Shown here piece after piece: positions 18,881 through 27,982 of a stretch of DNA of 64,000 bases. The first letter of the stretch is position 1. Each line of letters starts with the position of its first letter. The notes under the pieces are model-generated. The model saw nothing but the letters and a program-made list of their open reading frames with translations. It did no database searches and was not told the DNA's origin. Position numbers and translations under genes: made by a program. Source of the stretch: Tannerellaceae bacterium (GTDB taxonomy: Bacteria; Bacteroidota; Bacteroidia; Bacteroidales; Tannerellaceae); assembly GCA_021201295.1 (NCBI GenBank), contig JAJQFE010000023.1, positions 124,001 through 188,000 on the forward strand, written 5' to 3'.

Positions 18881-20674
18881 TTAATTGTCAAGGGGTTTTG
18901 TTTTTTCTTTCAGCCATGCCTGTTCTTCTTCAGTCAGGTAGGGACTGAGGGTATCATAGACTTTCTGATGGTATTTATTCAACCAGGCCAGCTCCCTTAC
19001 GGAAAGCATGGGAATATGGATCAGGTTGTTATCTATATAACACAGGGTCAGGGTTTCAAAAGACAGGAATTGCCCATATTCGGTTTCACTATCTTCGCGA
19101 ACCATGATCACATTTTCTGTACGTATACCGTATTCATTCGTACGGTACATCGCTGGTTCATTACTCAGGACCATTCCCGGAAACAGGGTGACCGGGTTCT
19201 CTTCCATCCGGATGCTTTGCGGGCCTTCATGTACATTCAGGCAATGCCCGATCCCGTGTCCTGTGCCATGCAGGTAATTAATCCCTGCATCCCAGAGGGC
19301 TTTCCTGGCCAGTATATCTAACTGCGAACCACGGGTCCCTTCCGGGAATTTACATTTCGCCAGACTGATATGTCCTTTCAACACCCGGGTGAAATCTTTT
19401 TTCATTGCATCGGTGGGTGTTCCCAGAGCAATGGTACGGGTGATATCAGTCGTACCATCCAGGTATTGTCCGCCGGAATCTATCAGTAACAGCCCTTCCG
19501 GTTGCAGGGTGGCATCTGTTTCCGGGGTGGCGCTGTAATGTACAATCGCCCCGTGACCGGCATAACCACAGATCGTCTGGAAGCTGTCACTGATGTATAA
19601 GGGCTGTCCGGCACGGAAAGAGGATAGTTTTTGTGTGGCGCTGATCTCTGTCACTTTTTCTCCTTGAGCCATTTGTTTTTCCAACCAGATATAGAATCGG
19701 GTCAGTGCTACTCCATCTTTTACCATGACATTCCGGAATCCTTCCAACTCCCTTTCGTTTTTGATGCTTTTCAGGTAATTGGCAGGCGAGGCTTCCTCAA
19801 TAATCGTACAGCTCTTCGGAATCGCATTAAACAGGGCTATATTGGTACGGGGCATATCTATCAATATAGACAGATTAGCCGGCAGTTTTCTTAAGTAATC
19901 TTTTACCTTGTTGTAATCTGCCAGGATGACGCCTTCTTTTTTTAATTGATCCGCTACCTCCATGGTCAGCTTGTTGGGTTGAATGAACAACACGGTCTCA
20001 TTTTCGGAAATGAAAGCATAACTGATCACTACCGGGTTGTAGGCCACATCATTTCCCCGGATATTAAAGGTCCATGCAATCTCATCCAGGGCAGATAACA
20101 GCGTACAATCTGCGCCTGCTTCATGTAAGTTGTCATTGATATCATTTAATTTATCTGTTACACGCTGTCCGGTAATTTTCACCGGTAATGCAAAAAGAGG
20201 ATTACCCGGCACCAGAGGACGGTTGGTCCATATTTTATCGATCAGGTCTACAGAGGTGTCTAACAGGATCTCCTTTTTCTTCAGGCTTTTCTCTAACTTC
20301 ATCGCCCCGGCCGCACTGTAGGTTTCACCATCCAGCCCTACTGTCATTCCTTTCTCCAGTTCTTTCAGCAGGAATTCTGTGATAGTCGGAGTTTCGGGTA
20401 AGGGAACTTTATATAAGTCAATCCCGGTTTCTTTCAACTGGCTGGCTGCCTGGAGAAAATAGCGGGAGTCGGTCCATAGACCGGCTTTTTCTGCAGTTAT
20501 GACTACGGTTCCTGCTGATCCGGTGAAGCCGGAGATCCATTCCCGTGCTTTCCACCTGTTGGCAGGATATTCACTTAAGTGTGGATCTGAACCGGGGATG
20601 ATATAAGCATCTATGTTCGCTTCTTTCATTATTTCCCGGAGTAATTCAATCCGTTCACGTATGATCTTTTTCAT
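18881..20674 (-). CDS. pepP: Xaa-Pro aminopeptidase (M24B)
   Basis: 597 residues. Two creatinase-like N-terminal domains precede the pita-bread domain with the five metal ligands: DSGGQYLDGTTDITRT (two Asp), GTGHGIGHCLNVHEGP (His), SNEPAMY (Glu) and GIRTENV (Glu). It removes N-terminal residues preceding proline. The ATG at 20674 was chosen because a longer frame to 20713 would start inside the promoter -7 box at 20711-20718. First gene of a three-gene operon. Confidence 0.96.
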   Translation of the reverse strand: MKKIIRERIELLREIMKEANIDAYIIPGSDPHLSEYPANRWKAREWISGFTGSAGTVVITAEKAGLWTDSRYFLQAASQLKETGIDLYKVPLPETPTITEFLLKELEKGMTVGLDGETYSAAGAMKLEKSLKKKEILLDTSVDLIDKIWTNRPLVPGNPLFALPVKITGQRVTDKLNDINDNLHEAGADCTLLSALDEIAWTFNIRGNDVAYNPVVISYAFISENETVLFIQPNKLTMEVADQLKKEGVILADYNKVKDYLRKLPANLSILIDMPRTNIALFNAIPKSCTIIEEASPANYLKSIKNERELEGFRNVMVKDGVALTRFYIWLEKQMAQGEKVTEISATQKLSSFRAGQPLYISDSFQTICGYAGHGAIVHYSATPETDATLQPEGLLLIDSGGQYLDGTTDITRTIALGTPTDAMKKDFTRVLKGHISLAKCKFPEGTRGSQLDILARKALWDAGINYLHGTGHGIGHCLNVHEGPQSIRMEENPVTLFPGMVLSNEPAMYRTNEYGIRTENVIMVREDSETEYGQFLSFETLTLCYIDNNLIHIPMLSVRELAWLNKYHQKVYDTLSPYLTEEEQAWLKEKTKPLDN

Positions 20675-20710
20675 ATGCTGTCTGTTTTTAATACGACCTA
20701 TCTCTTTTCG

Positions 20711-20718
20711 CAAAGTTA
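20711..20718 (-). promoter_or_regulatory. -7 element of the pepP operon
   Basis: The minus strand reads TAACTTTG (TAnnTTTG), 36 nt upstream of the chosen ATG. It rules out the longer pepP start. Confidence 0.6.
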
Positions 20719-21423
20719 AAAAATTAATTATGTATTTTCTACTCTATTCCCTTCTAAACAGTTTCCGGAATCCATAGGTTGCTTTCCTGTTTTTCCCGGA
20801 TCATGGTCATCCAGGCAAAGAAAGTAGCCTTCACCGGAGTCATGAGAGAAAGAGGGTTGGAATTCCATGCGGAACGGTGTCATTTATCCCGGTGGGATTC
20901 CACATAACTAACCGTGTAATGCCTATCCAAATCTAATCAAAAAACAGCAAAAAACAACTAAAAAAATATCTTTATATATACATATATTATTATAATTAAT
21001 ATTTATATTAATTACTTGTCGGTCACTGGGACCCCCCATTTGTACGTAATAAGTTCACCCCATTTGTACCCCCATTTCATATTTTTTGGTCCAGCCGGAT
21101 TTGTCATTTGTACCAGCCGGGGTTGTCATCCGGCTGCGGATTTCCTTACGTCCGGCTGTTGTTTTCTGCAGGGAGAGATTTTGTTTTCCGCAGGGCCGGT
21201 TTCCCCTATCCCTGCGGAGAACGCCATCCGGCCCTGCGGAAGTCAACAAGCGGCCCTGCGGGAAAGCATGCCGCCCTTTGCGAAGGAACTATGTCCGGGT
21301 ATAAGGATCTCCTGATCCGGTTAAGCCTATGCTATCTACCCTATCATCCGGCTTTTCATATGAGAAAGCCACCCGAAAGTAGATGTTAATTCCGGATGGG
21401 GTGTAGAATTCCGGAGAAAGTGA
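20719..21423. other. 700-bp gene-free region with abrupt base-composition change and repeats
   Basis: No credible coding frame on either strand. About 20930-21015 is extremely A+T-rich; it is followed at once by a G+C-rich tract (21020-21300) that holds three copies of CATTTGTAC (21037, 21061, 21105), several CCGGCTG/CAGCCGG words, and repeated CCCTGCGG/CCGCAGGG words on both strands. A further near-palindrome, GGCTTTTCATATGAGAAAGC with a closing C, lies at about 21351-21371. Confidence 0.55.
21186..21241. repeat. 14-bp perfect inverted repeat in G+C-rich tract
   Basis: TTCCGCAGGGCCGG (21186-21199) and CCGGCCCTGCGGAA (21228-21241) are exact inverted copies around a 28-nt loop that itself contains CCCTGCGG. 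Further partial copies lie either side (CTGCAGGG at about 21169 and GGCCCTGCGGG at about 21252). Confidence 0.8.
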
Positions 21424-21453
21424 TTGGAAATTTCAGATAAATGTTTATATTTG
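21424..21453 (+). promoter_or_regulatory. Promoter of the 21483 lipoprotein gene
   Basis: TTG (21424-21426), 19 nt, TATATTTG (21446-21453). Because it covers the in-frame ATG at 21441, translation should begin at ATG 21483. Confidence 0.7.
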
Positions 21454-21482
21454 TAAGAGTCTGGAATAAAATCGGTAGTGTT

Positions 21483-22340
21483 ATGAAAAGATATTTGAGT
21501 TATATGGCGTTGATGGTTTTTCTTTTCGGAACCACTTCCTGCAGTAAATATTATTATTCTACAGTCAGTTCCAATGCCCCGGAGGTGTTGCGGAATGAAA
21601 TGGGGGATTTTGTGGAAGAAGATGATTCCGTCAGTATCGTGTATAGTTTTTTCGGGGAAGATCTGCCTATTCATATAACGGTGTATAATAAAACAGACCA
21701 GCCTATGTTTGTGGACTGGCGGCAATCGGCTCTGATTGTAGAAGATGAAGCCGCTAATTACATCAGTAACGATATGCAGGTCAGAGGGGGAACCTACGGG
21801 AAGACCTATTCCTACAAGGATTATTTAATGCCTGGTGCTATCGGGGAAGAAACCTACGGGGAATATGATGATGATCTGTGTATCCCTGCCTATGTGACCT
21901 TTATTCCTCCACAGTCGAGGATCGGCCATGTGCCTATTACGTTGGCTAATTTTTCTTTTGATAAAATCCCTAATGATAAATTTACCAAACAGTCTTTGGC
22001 TGTTTCTCTGGTCGATACGAAGGTGGTCAAAATGATTCATTTTGAGGAAACTAATTCCCCTTTACGCTTCCGCAGTTATCTTTCCTTATATACAGTCGGG
22101 CCGGATGGGAAAAGAAACCAGACGTTCCGGTATCAGCAACGCTTTTATTTGTCCAGGTTAGTCAAGGCCGGAGGACTGTCGCCCAACCGGATCCCGGATT
22201 ATACCGCTCAGCGTGGAGACTTTTTTTATATCCGGAATGTCAAAGGCCGGAATGCCGGTATCTGGGCCGGAGTCATTGCCATTTGTATGGCTGGTGTGGT
22301 GATTGAAGCTGCCGTAGGTGGTGGGTATTATTACTATTGA
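21483..22340 (+). CDS. Hypothetical lipoprotein
   Basis: 285 residues from the ATG at 21483. A lipoprotein signal with lipobox (FGTTSCS) is followed by a beta-rich domain (GDFVEEDDSVSIVYSFFGEDLPIHITVYNKTDQPMFVDWRQSALI) that resembles a DUF-type domain common in Bacteroidales envelope lipoproteins. Near the C-terminus is a hydrophobic stretch, AGIWAGVIAICMAGVVIEAA, ending in a Gly/Tyr-rich tail (GGGYYYY). This places it on or across a membrane. Function is unknown. No frame damage. Confidence 0.75.
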   Translation: MKRYLSYMALMVFLFGTTSCSKYYYSTVSSNAPEVLRNEMGDFVEEDDSVSIVYSFFGEDLPIHITVYNKTDQPMFVDWRQSALIVEDEAANYISNDMQVRGGTYGKTYSYKDYLMPGAIGEETYGEYDDDLCIPAYVTFIPPQSRIGHVPITLANFSFDKIPNDKFTKQSLAVSLVDTKVVKMIHFEETNSPLRFRSYLSLYTVGPDGKRNQTFRYQQRFYLSRLVKAGGLSPNRIPDYTAQRGDFFYIRNVKGRNAGIWAGVIAICMAGVVIEAAVGGGYYYY

Positions 22341-22444
22341 TTTAGTAGTTATTCGTAGTCAAAGGAGTTATCAGTCGCTTTGCTCCTTCCCTCCTCTTTT
22401 CCCTTGCTTTCGTTGGTCATGTGGCAAAAATTAACCGGAGAAAG

Positions 22445-22475
22445 TTTGTGAATCAAAAAATTATCTGTAATTTTG
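22445..22475 (+). promoter_or_regulatory. rpsU promoter
   Basis: TTTG (22445-22448), 19 nt, TAATTTTG (22468-22475), 48 nt before the rpsU ATG: a textbook Bacteroidetes promoter. Confidence 0.75.
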
Positions 22476-22523
22476 CCGTTCATTTTGAGTGTGAACTAAT
22501 TAAAACAATATAATAAATAAATT

Positions 22524-22715
22524 ATGATCGTAGTACCATTAAAAGAAGGCGAGAATATTGAAAAAGCGCTGAAAAAATTCAAAAGAAAATTTGAAAAAAC
22601 AGGTGTTGTTAAAGAATTAAGAAGCCGTCAGGCTTTTATTAAACCTTCTGTGATTAAAAGAAAACAAAATATGCGTGCAGTGTATGTTCAACATTTGCAG
22701 CAGGCGGAAGAATAA
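22524..22715 (+). CDS. rpsU: 30S ribosomal protein bS21
   Basis: 63 residues, basic, beginning MIVVPLKEGENIEKALKKFK, the usual Bacteroidetes bS21 start. It contacts the anti-Shine-Dalgarno end of 16S rRNA in the 30S subunit. Next to xerC and hpf as in many Bacteroidales genomes. Confidence 0.97.
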   Translation: MIVVPLKEGENIEKALKKFKRKFEKTGVVKELRSRQAFIKPSVIKRKQNMRAVYVQHLQQAEE

Positions 22716-22791
22716 AATCTTCTTATATTTGTTTTATTGAATTCTTATTGCTATATTCGTTGCATAGAATAAAAGTTGATGTAGCGTGAAT

Positions 22792-23676
22792 ATGTTGATA
22801 GATTCATTTTTAAAGTATATGCGGTATGAGCGGAATTACTCTGATTATACCGTATCTTCGTATACAAAGGACCTTGAGCAGTTTGAGTTGTACGTAAAAG
22901 AGAATCAGGAAGGCATATTCGACCCCCGGAATATTGATGGTGACATGGTCAGAAACTGGATTGTCCATCTTCTGAATAACCGGATTGCTCCGGCTTCGGT
23001 TAACCGTAAGCTAAGTTCTTTGAAGTCTTTTTTTAAGTTTCTTATGAAGCAGGGAGAGATCTCTGCCAATCCGTTGCGTTTGATCAACGGTCCTAAAGCC
23101 AGGAAGTCCTTACCCTATTTTGTCAGGGAGAGTGAAATGGATTTGTTGCTTGACGGGGACAGTTTTGATGACACATTTACTAGTGTAAGAAATCATCTGA
23201 TCCTGGAAATGTTGTATGTTACCGGCGTGAGGCGGTCGGAATTGGTCGGCATTACGGATGGCGATATCGATTTTGAAGCCTCTGTTATTAAGGTGACAGG
23301 AAAGCGGAATAAGCAGAGGTTAATTCCTTTTGCGGAAAATTTACGGGATCTGATGCTTGCCTATAAGGAACTCCGTAACCGGAAGGTGCTGGTGAAAGAG
23401 GATTGGTTCCTGGTCAGGGAAAACGGCGAACAGTTGTCTGTTGGGATTGTGTACCATACCGTGAAAAAATGTTTGTCTGATGTTTCTACCTTATCCAAAC
23501 GGAGTCCTCACGTGTTAAGGCATTCGTTTGCCACCAGCATGCTTAATAACGGTGCGGAATTAAATGCGGTGAAAGAATTATTGGGACATAGTAGTCTGGC
23601 TTCGACCAGTGTGTATACTCATACAACCTTTGAGGAGCTAAAAAAAGTGTATCATGCCCATCCAAGGGCTAAATAA
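22792..23676 (+). CDS. xerC: Tyrosine recombinase XerC
   Basis: 294 residues. N-terminal core-binding domain (MLIDSFLKYMRYERNYSDYT) and catalytic domain with Arg in TGVRRSELVG, Lys in VTGKRNKQR, the HVLRHSFATSML box (His, Arg), GHSSLASTSVYTH (His and nucleophile Tyr). The length and chromosomal setting between rpsU and hpf fit a housekeeping dimer-resolution enzyme, not an integrase of a mobile element. ATG 22792 was preferred to GTG 22786 because it starts the conserved MLIDSF. Confidence 0.95.
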   Translation: MLIDSFLKYMRYERNYSDYTVSSYTKDLEQFELYVKENQEGIFDPRNIDGDMVRNWIVHLLNNRIAPASVNRKLSSLKSFFKFLMKQGEISANPLRLINGPKARKSLPYFVRESEMDLLLDGDSFDDTFTSVRNHLILEMLYVTGVRRSELVGITDGDIDFEASVIKVTGKRNKQRLIPFAENLRDLMLAYKELRNRKVLVKEDWFLVRENGEQLSVGIVYHTVKKCLSDVSTLSKRSPHVLRHSFATSMLNNGAELNAVKELLGHSSLASTSVYTHTTFEELKKVYHAHPRAK

Positions 23677-23690
23677 AGAAGGAGGTTTTT

Positions 23691-23990
23691 ATGGACATTA
23701 GAGTTCAATCTATTCATTTTGATGCTTCGGAGCAATTGGAAGCATTTGTGCAAAAGAAGGTTTCCAAGCTGGAACAATATTTTGACGAAATCCTGCTGGC
23801 GGAAGTGATATTAAAGGTTATAAAACCGGAAACAGCACAAAATAAAAATGCCTCTGTCAAGCTGAAAATCAAGAACGGCGATCTGTTTGCTGAAAAAACA
23901 GGGGATACCTTTGAAGAGGCAATCGATGAATGTGCGGAAGCATTAGCTAAACAGTTGGTGAAATTCAAAGAAAAAGCACGTGCCAAGTAA
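23691..23990 (+). CDS. hpf: Ribosome hibernation-promoting factor
   Basis: 99 residues, short HPF/RaiA type, starting MDIRVQSIHFDASEQLEAFVQ with the conserved KVSKLEQYFDEI and GDTFEEAIDECAEALAKQL. It binds the small subunit and stabilises inactive ribosomes in stationary phase. Starts 14 nt after xerC, with AAGGAGG just before the ATG. Confidence 0.95.
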   Translation: MDIRVQSIHFDASEQLEAFVQKKVSKLEQYFDEILLAEVILKVIKPETAQNKNASVKLKIKNGDLFAEKTGDTFEEAIDECAEALAKQLVKFKEKARAK

Positions 23991-24006
23991 AAAAACGGTA
24001 GATAAA

Positions 24007-24037
24007 TTTGGTGTGTAAGAAATAATGACTAAATTTG
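24007..24037 (+). promoter_or_regulatory. tRNA/tuf cluster promoter
   Basis: TTTG (24007-24010), 19 nt, TAAATTTG (24030-24037), about 50 nt before the first tRNA. Confidence 0.75.
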
Positions 24038-24088
24038 CAGCCGTTTTGCCCTTATGATGAAGCGGCTGCTTTAGTAAAAGCAGTTTAT

Positions 24089-24162
24089 GCCTCTTTAGCT
24101 CAGTTGGCCAGAGCACGTGATTTGTAATCTCGGGGTCGTTGGTTCGAATCCGACAAGAGGCT
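24089..24162 (+). tRNA. tRNA-Thr (anticodon TGT)
   Basis: Acceptor GCCTCTT pairs with AAGAGGC; D-arm TAGCTCAGTTGG; anticodon loop TTTGTAA; T-arm GGTTCGAATCC. First of four tRNAs before tuf. Confidence 0.95.
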
Positions 24163-24170
24163 CGGCAGGC

Positions 24171-24201
24171 ATTGACAATTGCGAATGGGCGATTGACAAT
24201 T
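24171..24201. repeat. Short direct repeat ATTGACAATT
   Basis: Two copies at 24171-24180 and 24192-24201 (21-bp spacing); a partial inverted copy, TTGTCAATT, is at about 24330. Low-complexity repeats of this kind are seen between genes in many genomes; no function is known. Confidence 0.6.
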
Positions 24202-24345
24202 CAAAAACAAAGAAAAGAAATGATTGTTCACGGAGGTGGACAGTTTCCGGGAAATAAACATATTGAAACACTACTTTACAAGAGGTAATGCGGGTGGAGT
24301 GAATGTATTTCATTCGTATCCATTATCTGTTGTCAATTAAAAAAA

Positions 24346-24428
24346 GGGCAGTTATCAGAGTGGCCAAATGGGGCTGACTGTAACTCAGCTGGCTTATGCC
24401 TTCGGTAGTTCGAATCCATCACTGCCCA
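24346..24428 (+). tRNA. tRNA-Tyr (anticodon GTA)
   Basis: Acceptor GGGCAGT pairs with ACTGCCC; long variable arm as for class II tRNA; anticodon loop CTGTAAC; T-loop TTCGAAT; discriminator A. Confidence 0.94.
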
Positions 24429-24465
24429 CCGGATCGGTTCGTTTTGCGAACCACTCCTTTCAATT

Positions 24466-24538
24466 GCGGAAGTAGCTCAGTTGATAGAGCATTAGCCTTC
24501 CAAGCTGAGGGTCGCGGGTTTGAGCCCCGTCTTCCGCT
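24466..24538 (+). tRNA. tRNA-Gly (anticodon TCC)
   Basis: Acceptor GCGGAAG pairs with CTTCCGC; anticodon loop CTTCCAA; T-arm GCGGGTTTGAGCCCCGT. Confidence 0.94.
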
Positions 24539-24543
24539 CTTCT

Positions 24544-24615
<72 letters not shown>

Positions 24616-24668
24616 CAGATTATTTTGGAAAGAATATGATCATTAATCAAATAAAGAACAATTAAGTT

Positions 24669-25856
24669 ATGGCAAAAGAACATTTTGACAGATCGAAACC
24701 CCACGTTAACATTGGTACAATTGGCCACGTTGACCATGGTAAAACAACTTTGACTGCTGCTATTACTACAGTATTAGCTAAAAAAGGTCTTTCCGAATTA
24801 CGTTCATTCGATTCTATCGATAACGCTCCGGAAGAAAAAGAAAGAGGTATTACTATTAACACTGCTCACGTAGAGTACCAGACTGCAAACCGTCACTATG
24901 CTCACGTGGATTGTCCGGGTCACGCCGACTATGTTAAGAACATGGTTACCGGTGCTGCCCAGATGGACGGTGCTATCATCGTAGTTGCTGCTACTGATGG
25001 TCCTATGCCTCAAACTCGTGAACACATCCTTTTGGCACGTCAGGTAAACGTACCTAAACTGGTGGTTTTCATGAACAAATGTGATATGGTTGATGACGAA
25101 GAAATGTTGGAACTGGTAGAAATGGAAATGAGAGAACTTCTTTCTTTCTATAACTTTGACGGTGACAACACTCCGGTTATCCGCGGTTCTGCTTTAGGTG
25201 GTTTGAACGGGGATGCACAATGGGAAGAAAAAATCATGGAGCTGATGGATGCTTGTGATACATGGATTCCACTGCCTCCGCGTGAAATTGACAAACCATT
25301 CCTTATGCCTGTTGAAGACGTGTTCTCTATCACAGGTCGTGGTACTGTTGCTACAGGTCGTATCGAAACCGGTATCATCAAAACCGGTGAAGAAGTTCAG
25401 ATCATCGGTCTGGGAGCTGAAAACAAAAAATCTGTTGTGACAGGTGTGGAAATGTTCCGCAAGATCCTTGACGAAGGCCAGGCTGGTGATAACGTAGGTT
25501 TGTTGCTTCGTGGTATCGACAAAAATGAAATCAAACGTGGTATGGTGATCACCCACCCGGGAAAAGTAACTCCTCACTCTAAAGTAAAAGCTGAGGTGTA
25601 TATCCTGAAAAAAGAAGAAGGTGGTCGTCACACTCCATTCCACAGCAAATATCGTCCTCAGTTCTACATCCGTACATTGGACGTGACAGGTGAAATTACT
25701 CTTCCGGAAGGAACTGAAATGGTCATGCCTGGTGATAACGTAACTATCACAGTAGAATTGATCTATCCGGTTGCTTGTAGTGAAGGTCTTCGTTTCGCGA
25801 TCCGTGAAGGTGGACGTACTGTAGGTGCTGGTCAGATTACAGAATTATTAGACTAA
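24669..25856 (+). CDS. tuf: Elongation factor Tu
   Basis: 395 residues. GTPase motifs [21 protein letters not shown] and NKCD are followed by domain II ([13 protein letters not shown]) and domain III ending [10 protein letters not shown]. It delivers aminoacyl-tRNA to the ribosomal A site. Cotranscription with the four upstream tRNAs and downstream tRNA-Trp/secE is the common Bacteroidetes arrangement. Confidence 0.99.
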   Translation: MAKEHFDRSKPHVNIGTIGHVDHGKTTLTAAITTVLAKKGLSELRSFDSIDNAPEEKERGITINTAHVEYQTANRHYAHVDCPGHADYVKNMVTGAAQMDGAIIVVAATDGPMPQTREHILLARQVNVPKLVVFMNKCDMVDDEEMLELVEMEMRELLSFYNFDGDNTPVIRGSALGGLNGDAQWEEKIMELMDACDTWIPLPPREIDKPFLMPVEDVFSITGRGTVATGRIETGIIKTGEEVQIIGLGAENKKSVVTGVEMFRKILDEGQAGDNVGLLLRGIDKNEIKRGMVITHPGKVTPHSKVKAEVYILKKEEGGRHTPFHSKYRPQFYIRTLDVTGEITLPEGTEMVMPGDNVTITVELIYPVACSEGLRFAIREGGRTVGAGQITELLD

Positions 25857-25871
25857 TTCTATATTACCTCT

Positions 25872-25897
25872 TAGCCGGCTTGTAAGCAGGCCGGCTA
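25872..25897 (+). terminator. Hairpin after tuf
   Basis: TAGCCGGC (25872-25879) pairs with GCCGGCTA (25890-25897), followed by only a short T-run (TTTT). It is probably a partial terminator or processing site, since tRNA-Trp begins four bases later. Confidence 0.6.
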
Positions 25898-25901
25898 TTT
25901 T

Positions 25902-25974
25902 ACGGAAGTAGCTCAGTTGGTAGAGCACTGGTCTCCAAAACCAGGTGTCGGGAGTTCGAGCCTCTCCTTCCGTG
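25902..25974 (+). tRNA. tRNA-Trp (anticodon CCA)
   Basis: Acceptor ACGGAAG pairs with CTTCCGT; anticodon loop CTCCAAA in a CTGGT/ACCAG stem; discriminator G. Located between tuf and secE, the normal position. Confidence 0.95.
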
Positions 25975-25993
25975 CAAAAAATCTATAGATTTG

Positions 25994-26188
25994 ATGAAAA
26001 AAATAATTGCTTATATTAAGGAATCTTATAACGAGCTTGTTTATAAAGTTTCTTGGCCTACAAGAACAGACCTTTCCAATAGTGCTGTGGTTGTTATGAT
26101 TGCTTCCCTTATAATTGCAGCATTAATCTTTGTAGTGGATATGGGCTTTGAAAATGTCATGCGTTTTGTCTACGAAAGAATCTTCTAA
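25994..26188 (+). CDS. secE: Preprotein translocase subunit SecE
   Basis: 64 residues. Amphipathic N-terminus with the family motif VYKVSWPTRTDLSNSAVVV, then one membrane helix (VVVMIASLIIAALIFVVDM). Essential clamp of the SecY channel. ATG 25994 chosen over the TTG at 25991. Confidence 0.97.
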   Translation: MKKIIAYIKESYNELVYKVSWPTRTDLSNSAVVVMIASLIIAALIFVVDMGFENVMRFVYERIF

Positions 26189-26200
26189 TTAGTTTTTGAT

Positions 26201-26743
26201 ATGTCTGATATTGAAAAGAAATTTTATGTTCTTCGTGCCATTAGTGGTAAAGAGAATAAAGTTAGAGAATATCTGGAGGCTGAATTGAAGAATACAGACT
26301 TAGGTGAATATGTGGCACAGGTACTGATTCCCACTGAAAAAACTTTTACTGTACGGAATGGCAAGAAGGTGATGAAAGAAAGAGCCTACCTGCCTGGTTA
26401 TGTTTTGGTAGAAGCGGCTTTGGTAGGTGAGGTTGCCCATCGTCTGAGAAACATTCCTAATGTCATCGGGTTTTTGGGAGGATTGGAAAATCCGGTTCCT
26501 TTACGTCCGGCAGAAGTAAGCCGTATTTTAGGTAAGGTAGACGAACTGCAGGAACAACAGGAAGAGATGGATATCCAATTCTATGTTGGCGAAAATGTGA
26601 AGGTTACTTTCGGGCCATTTAATGGTTTTAGTGGAGTAATTGAAGAAGTCAACACCGAGAAAAAGAAACTTAAAGTAATGGTTAAGATCTTTGGACGTAA
26701 GACCCCGCTTGAGTTAGGTTGTATGCAAGTAGAGAAAGAATAG
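26201..26743 (+). CDS. nusG: Transcription termination/antitermination protein NusG
   Basis: 180 residues. NGN domain (KKFYVLRAISGKENKVREYLE; RAYLPGYVLVEA) and C-terminal KOW domain (GENVKVTFGPFNGFSGVIEEV). Binds RNA polymerase and links it to Rho or the ribosome. It ends with TAG, which shows that TAG works as a true stop in this genome. Confidence 0.98.
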   Translation: MSDIEKKFYVLRAISGKENKVREYLEAELKNTDLGEYVAQVLIPTEKTFTVRNGKKVMKERAYLPGYVLVEAALVGEVAHRLRNIPNVIGFLGGLENPVPLRPAEVSRILGKVDELQEQQEEMDIQFYVGENVKVTFGPFNGFSGVIEEVNTEKKKLKVMVKIFGRKTPLELGCMQVEKE

Positions 26744-26809
26744 AGGATTGTTACGAATCACTTATTTTTTTCTGCGTTTTTGATGTTATATATCTAAAAA
26801 TTTTAGAAA

Positions 26810-27253
26810 ATGGCTAAAGAAGTTGCTGGACAAATCAAATTGCAAATTAAAGGAGGAGCAGCAAACCCTTCTCCCCCAGTAGGACCTGCATTAGGTTCCA
26901 AGGGTATTAATATTATGGAGTTTTGCAAGCAATTTAATGCCAGAACCCAGGACAAAGCCGGAAAAGTATTGCCAGTGGTAATTACTTATTATGCGGACAA
27001 GTCTTTCGACTTTATTGTCAAAACACCTCCGGTGGCTATTCAGTTGATGGAAGCTGCCAAATTAAAAGGTGGATCAGCAGAGCCTAACCGTAAGAAAGTT
27101 GCGGAAATTACCTGGGATCAGGTAAAAGCGATTGCTGAAGACAAATTAGTCGATCTGAACTGCTTTACTGTAGATGCTGCTATGAAAATGGTGGCAGGTA
27201 CGGCAAGAAGTATGGGTATCACTGTTAAAGGGACATTCCCGGGTAATAATTAA
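26810..27253 (+). CDS. rplK: 50S ribosomal protein uL11
   Basis: 147 residues, standard uL11: [20 protein letters not shown] at the start and [12 protein letters not shown] near the end. Forms the GTPase-associated centre with 23S rRNA. First ribosomal gene of the rplKAJL-rpoBC block. Confidence 0.98.
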   Translation: MAKEVAGQIKLQIKGGAANPSPPVGPALGSKGINIMEFCKQFNARTQDKAGKVLPVVITYYADKSFDFIVKTPPVAIQLMEAAKLKGGSAEPNRKKVAEITWDQVKAIAEDKLVDLNCFTVDAAMKMVAGTARSMGITVKGTFPGNN

Positions 27254-27268
27254 TAAAATTCAATTGAG

Positions 27269-27967
27269 ATGAGTAAACTTACAAAAAATCAAAAGTTGGC
27301 TTTAGGCAAGATTGAACCTGGGAAAGCATATACATTAAAGGAAGCTTCAGCATTAGTAAAAGAAATTACTACTACTAAATTCGACGCTTCTGTAGATGTA
27401 GACGTTCGTTTAGGTGTTGATCCCCGTAAGGCTAATCAGATGGTCAGAGGTGTGGTTTCCTTACCACACGGAACCGGAAAGCAGGTTCGGGTTCTCGCAT
27501 TGTGTACACCTGACAAAGAAGCTGAAGCTACTGAAGCTGGCGCGGATTATGTCGGATTAGATGAATATATAGCTAAAATTAAAGGCGGTTGGACGGATAT
27601 TGACGTGATTATCACCATGCCTTCTATCATGGGTAAAATCGGTGCTTTAGGTAGAGTGTTAGGCCCTCGTGGTTTAATGCCTAACCCTAAGAGCGGAACT
27701 GTCACCAATGATATAGGCCAGGCGATCAAAGACGTGAAACAAGGTAAAATCGACTTTAAAGTAGACAAGACCGGTATTGTTCACACTTCTGTTGGAAAAA
27801 TATCTTTCAATGCTGACCAGATCCGTGACAATGCCAAGGAATTTATTTCAACTTTGCTTAAGTTAAAACCGTCTGCAGCTAAAGGTACCTATATAAAGAG
27901 CATTTATCTTTCAAGTACTATGAGCCCGGGTATTAAAATAGACCCTAAATCAGTTGAAGAAAATTAA
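27269..27967 (+). CDS. rplA: 50S ribosomal protein uL1
   Basis: 232 residues; conserved [19 protein letters not shown] and [12 protein letters not shown]1-stalk protein, often an autogenous repressor of its own operon. Starts 15 nt after rplK. Confidence 0.98.
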   Translation: MSKLTKNQKLALGKIEPGKAYTLKEASALVKEITTTKFDASVDVDVRLGVDPRKANQMVRGVVSLPHGTGKQVRVLALCTPDKEAEATEAGADYVGLDEYIAKIKGGWTDIDVIITMPSIMGKIGALGRVLGPRGLMPNPKSGTVTNDIGQAIKDVKQGKIDFKVDKTGIVHTSVGKISFNADQIRDNAKEFISTLLKLKPSAAKGTYIKSIYLSSTMSPGIKIDPKSVEEN

Positions 27968-27982
27968 TAAAACAATTGAACG

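Noticed and set aside
20930..21015. Chromosomal replication origin in the A+T-rich tract
   Set aside because: No DnaA-box cluster was recognised and neither dnaA nor parAB is near.
20930..21300. CRISPR array
   Set aside because: Repeat words are short, unevenly spaced and on both strands; there are no constant-length spacers and no cas genes.
21008..21389. Overlapping open frames of 60-100 codons in the G+C-rich tract
   Set aside because: They run in several frames on both strands through repeats, with no start signals or known motifs; they are composition artefacts.
21441..21482. ATG at 21441 as start of the lipoprotein gene
   Set aside because: It lies within the -7 region of a well-formed promoter; the lipoprotein signal begins at ATG 21483.
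22786..23676. Mobile-element integrase
   Set aside because: The tyrosine recombinase lies between rpsU and hpf, has XerC length and motifs, and no attachment repeats or cargo surround it.
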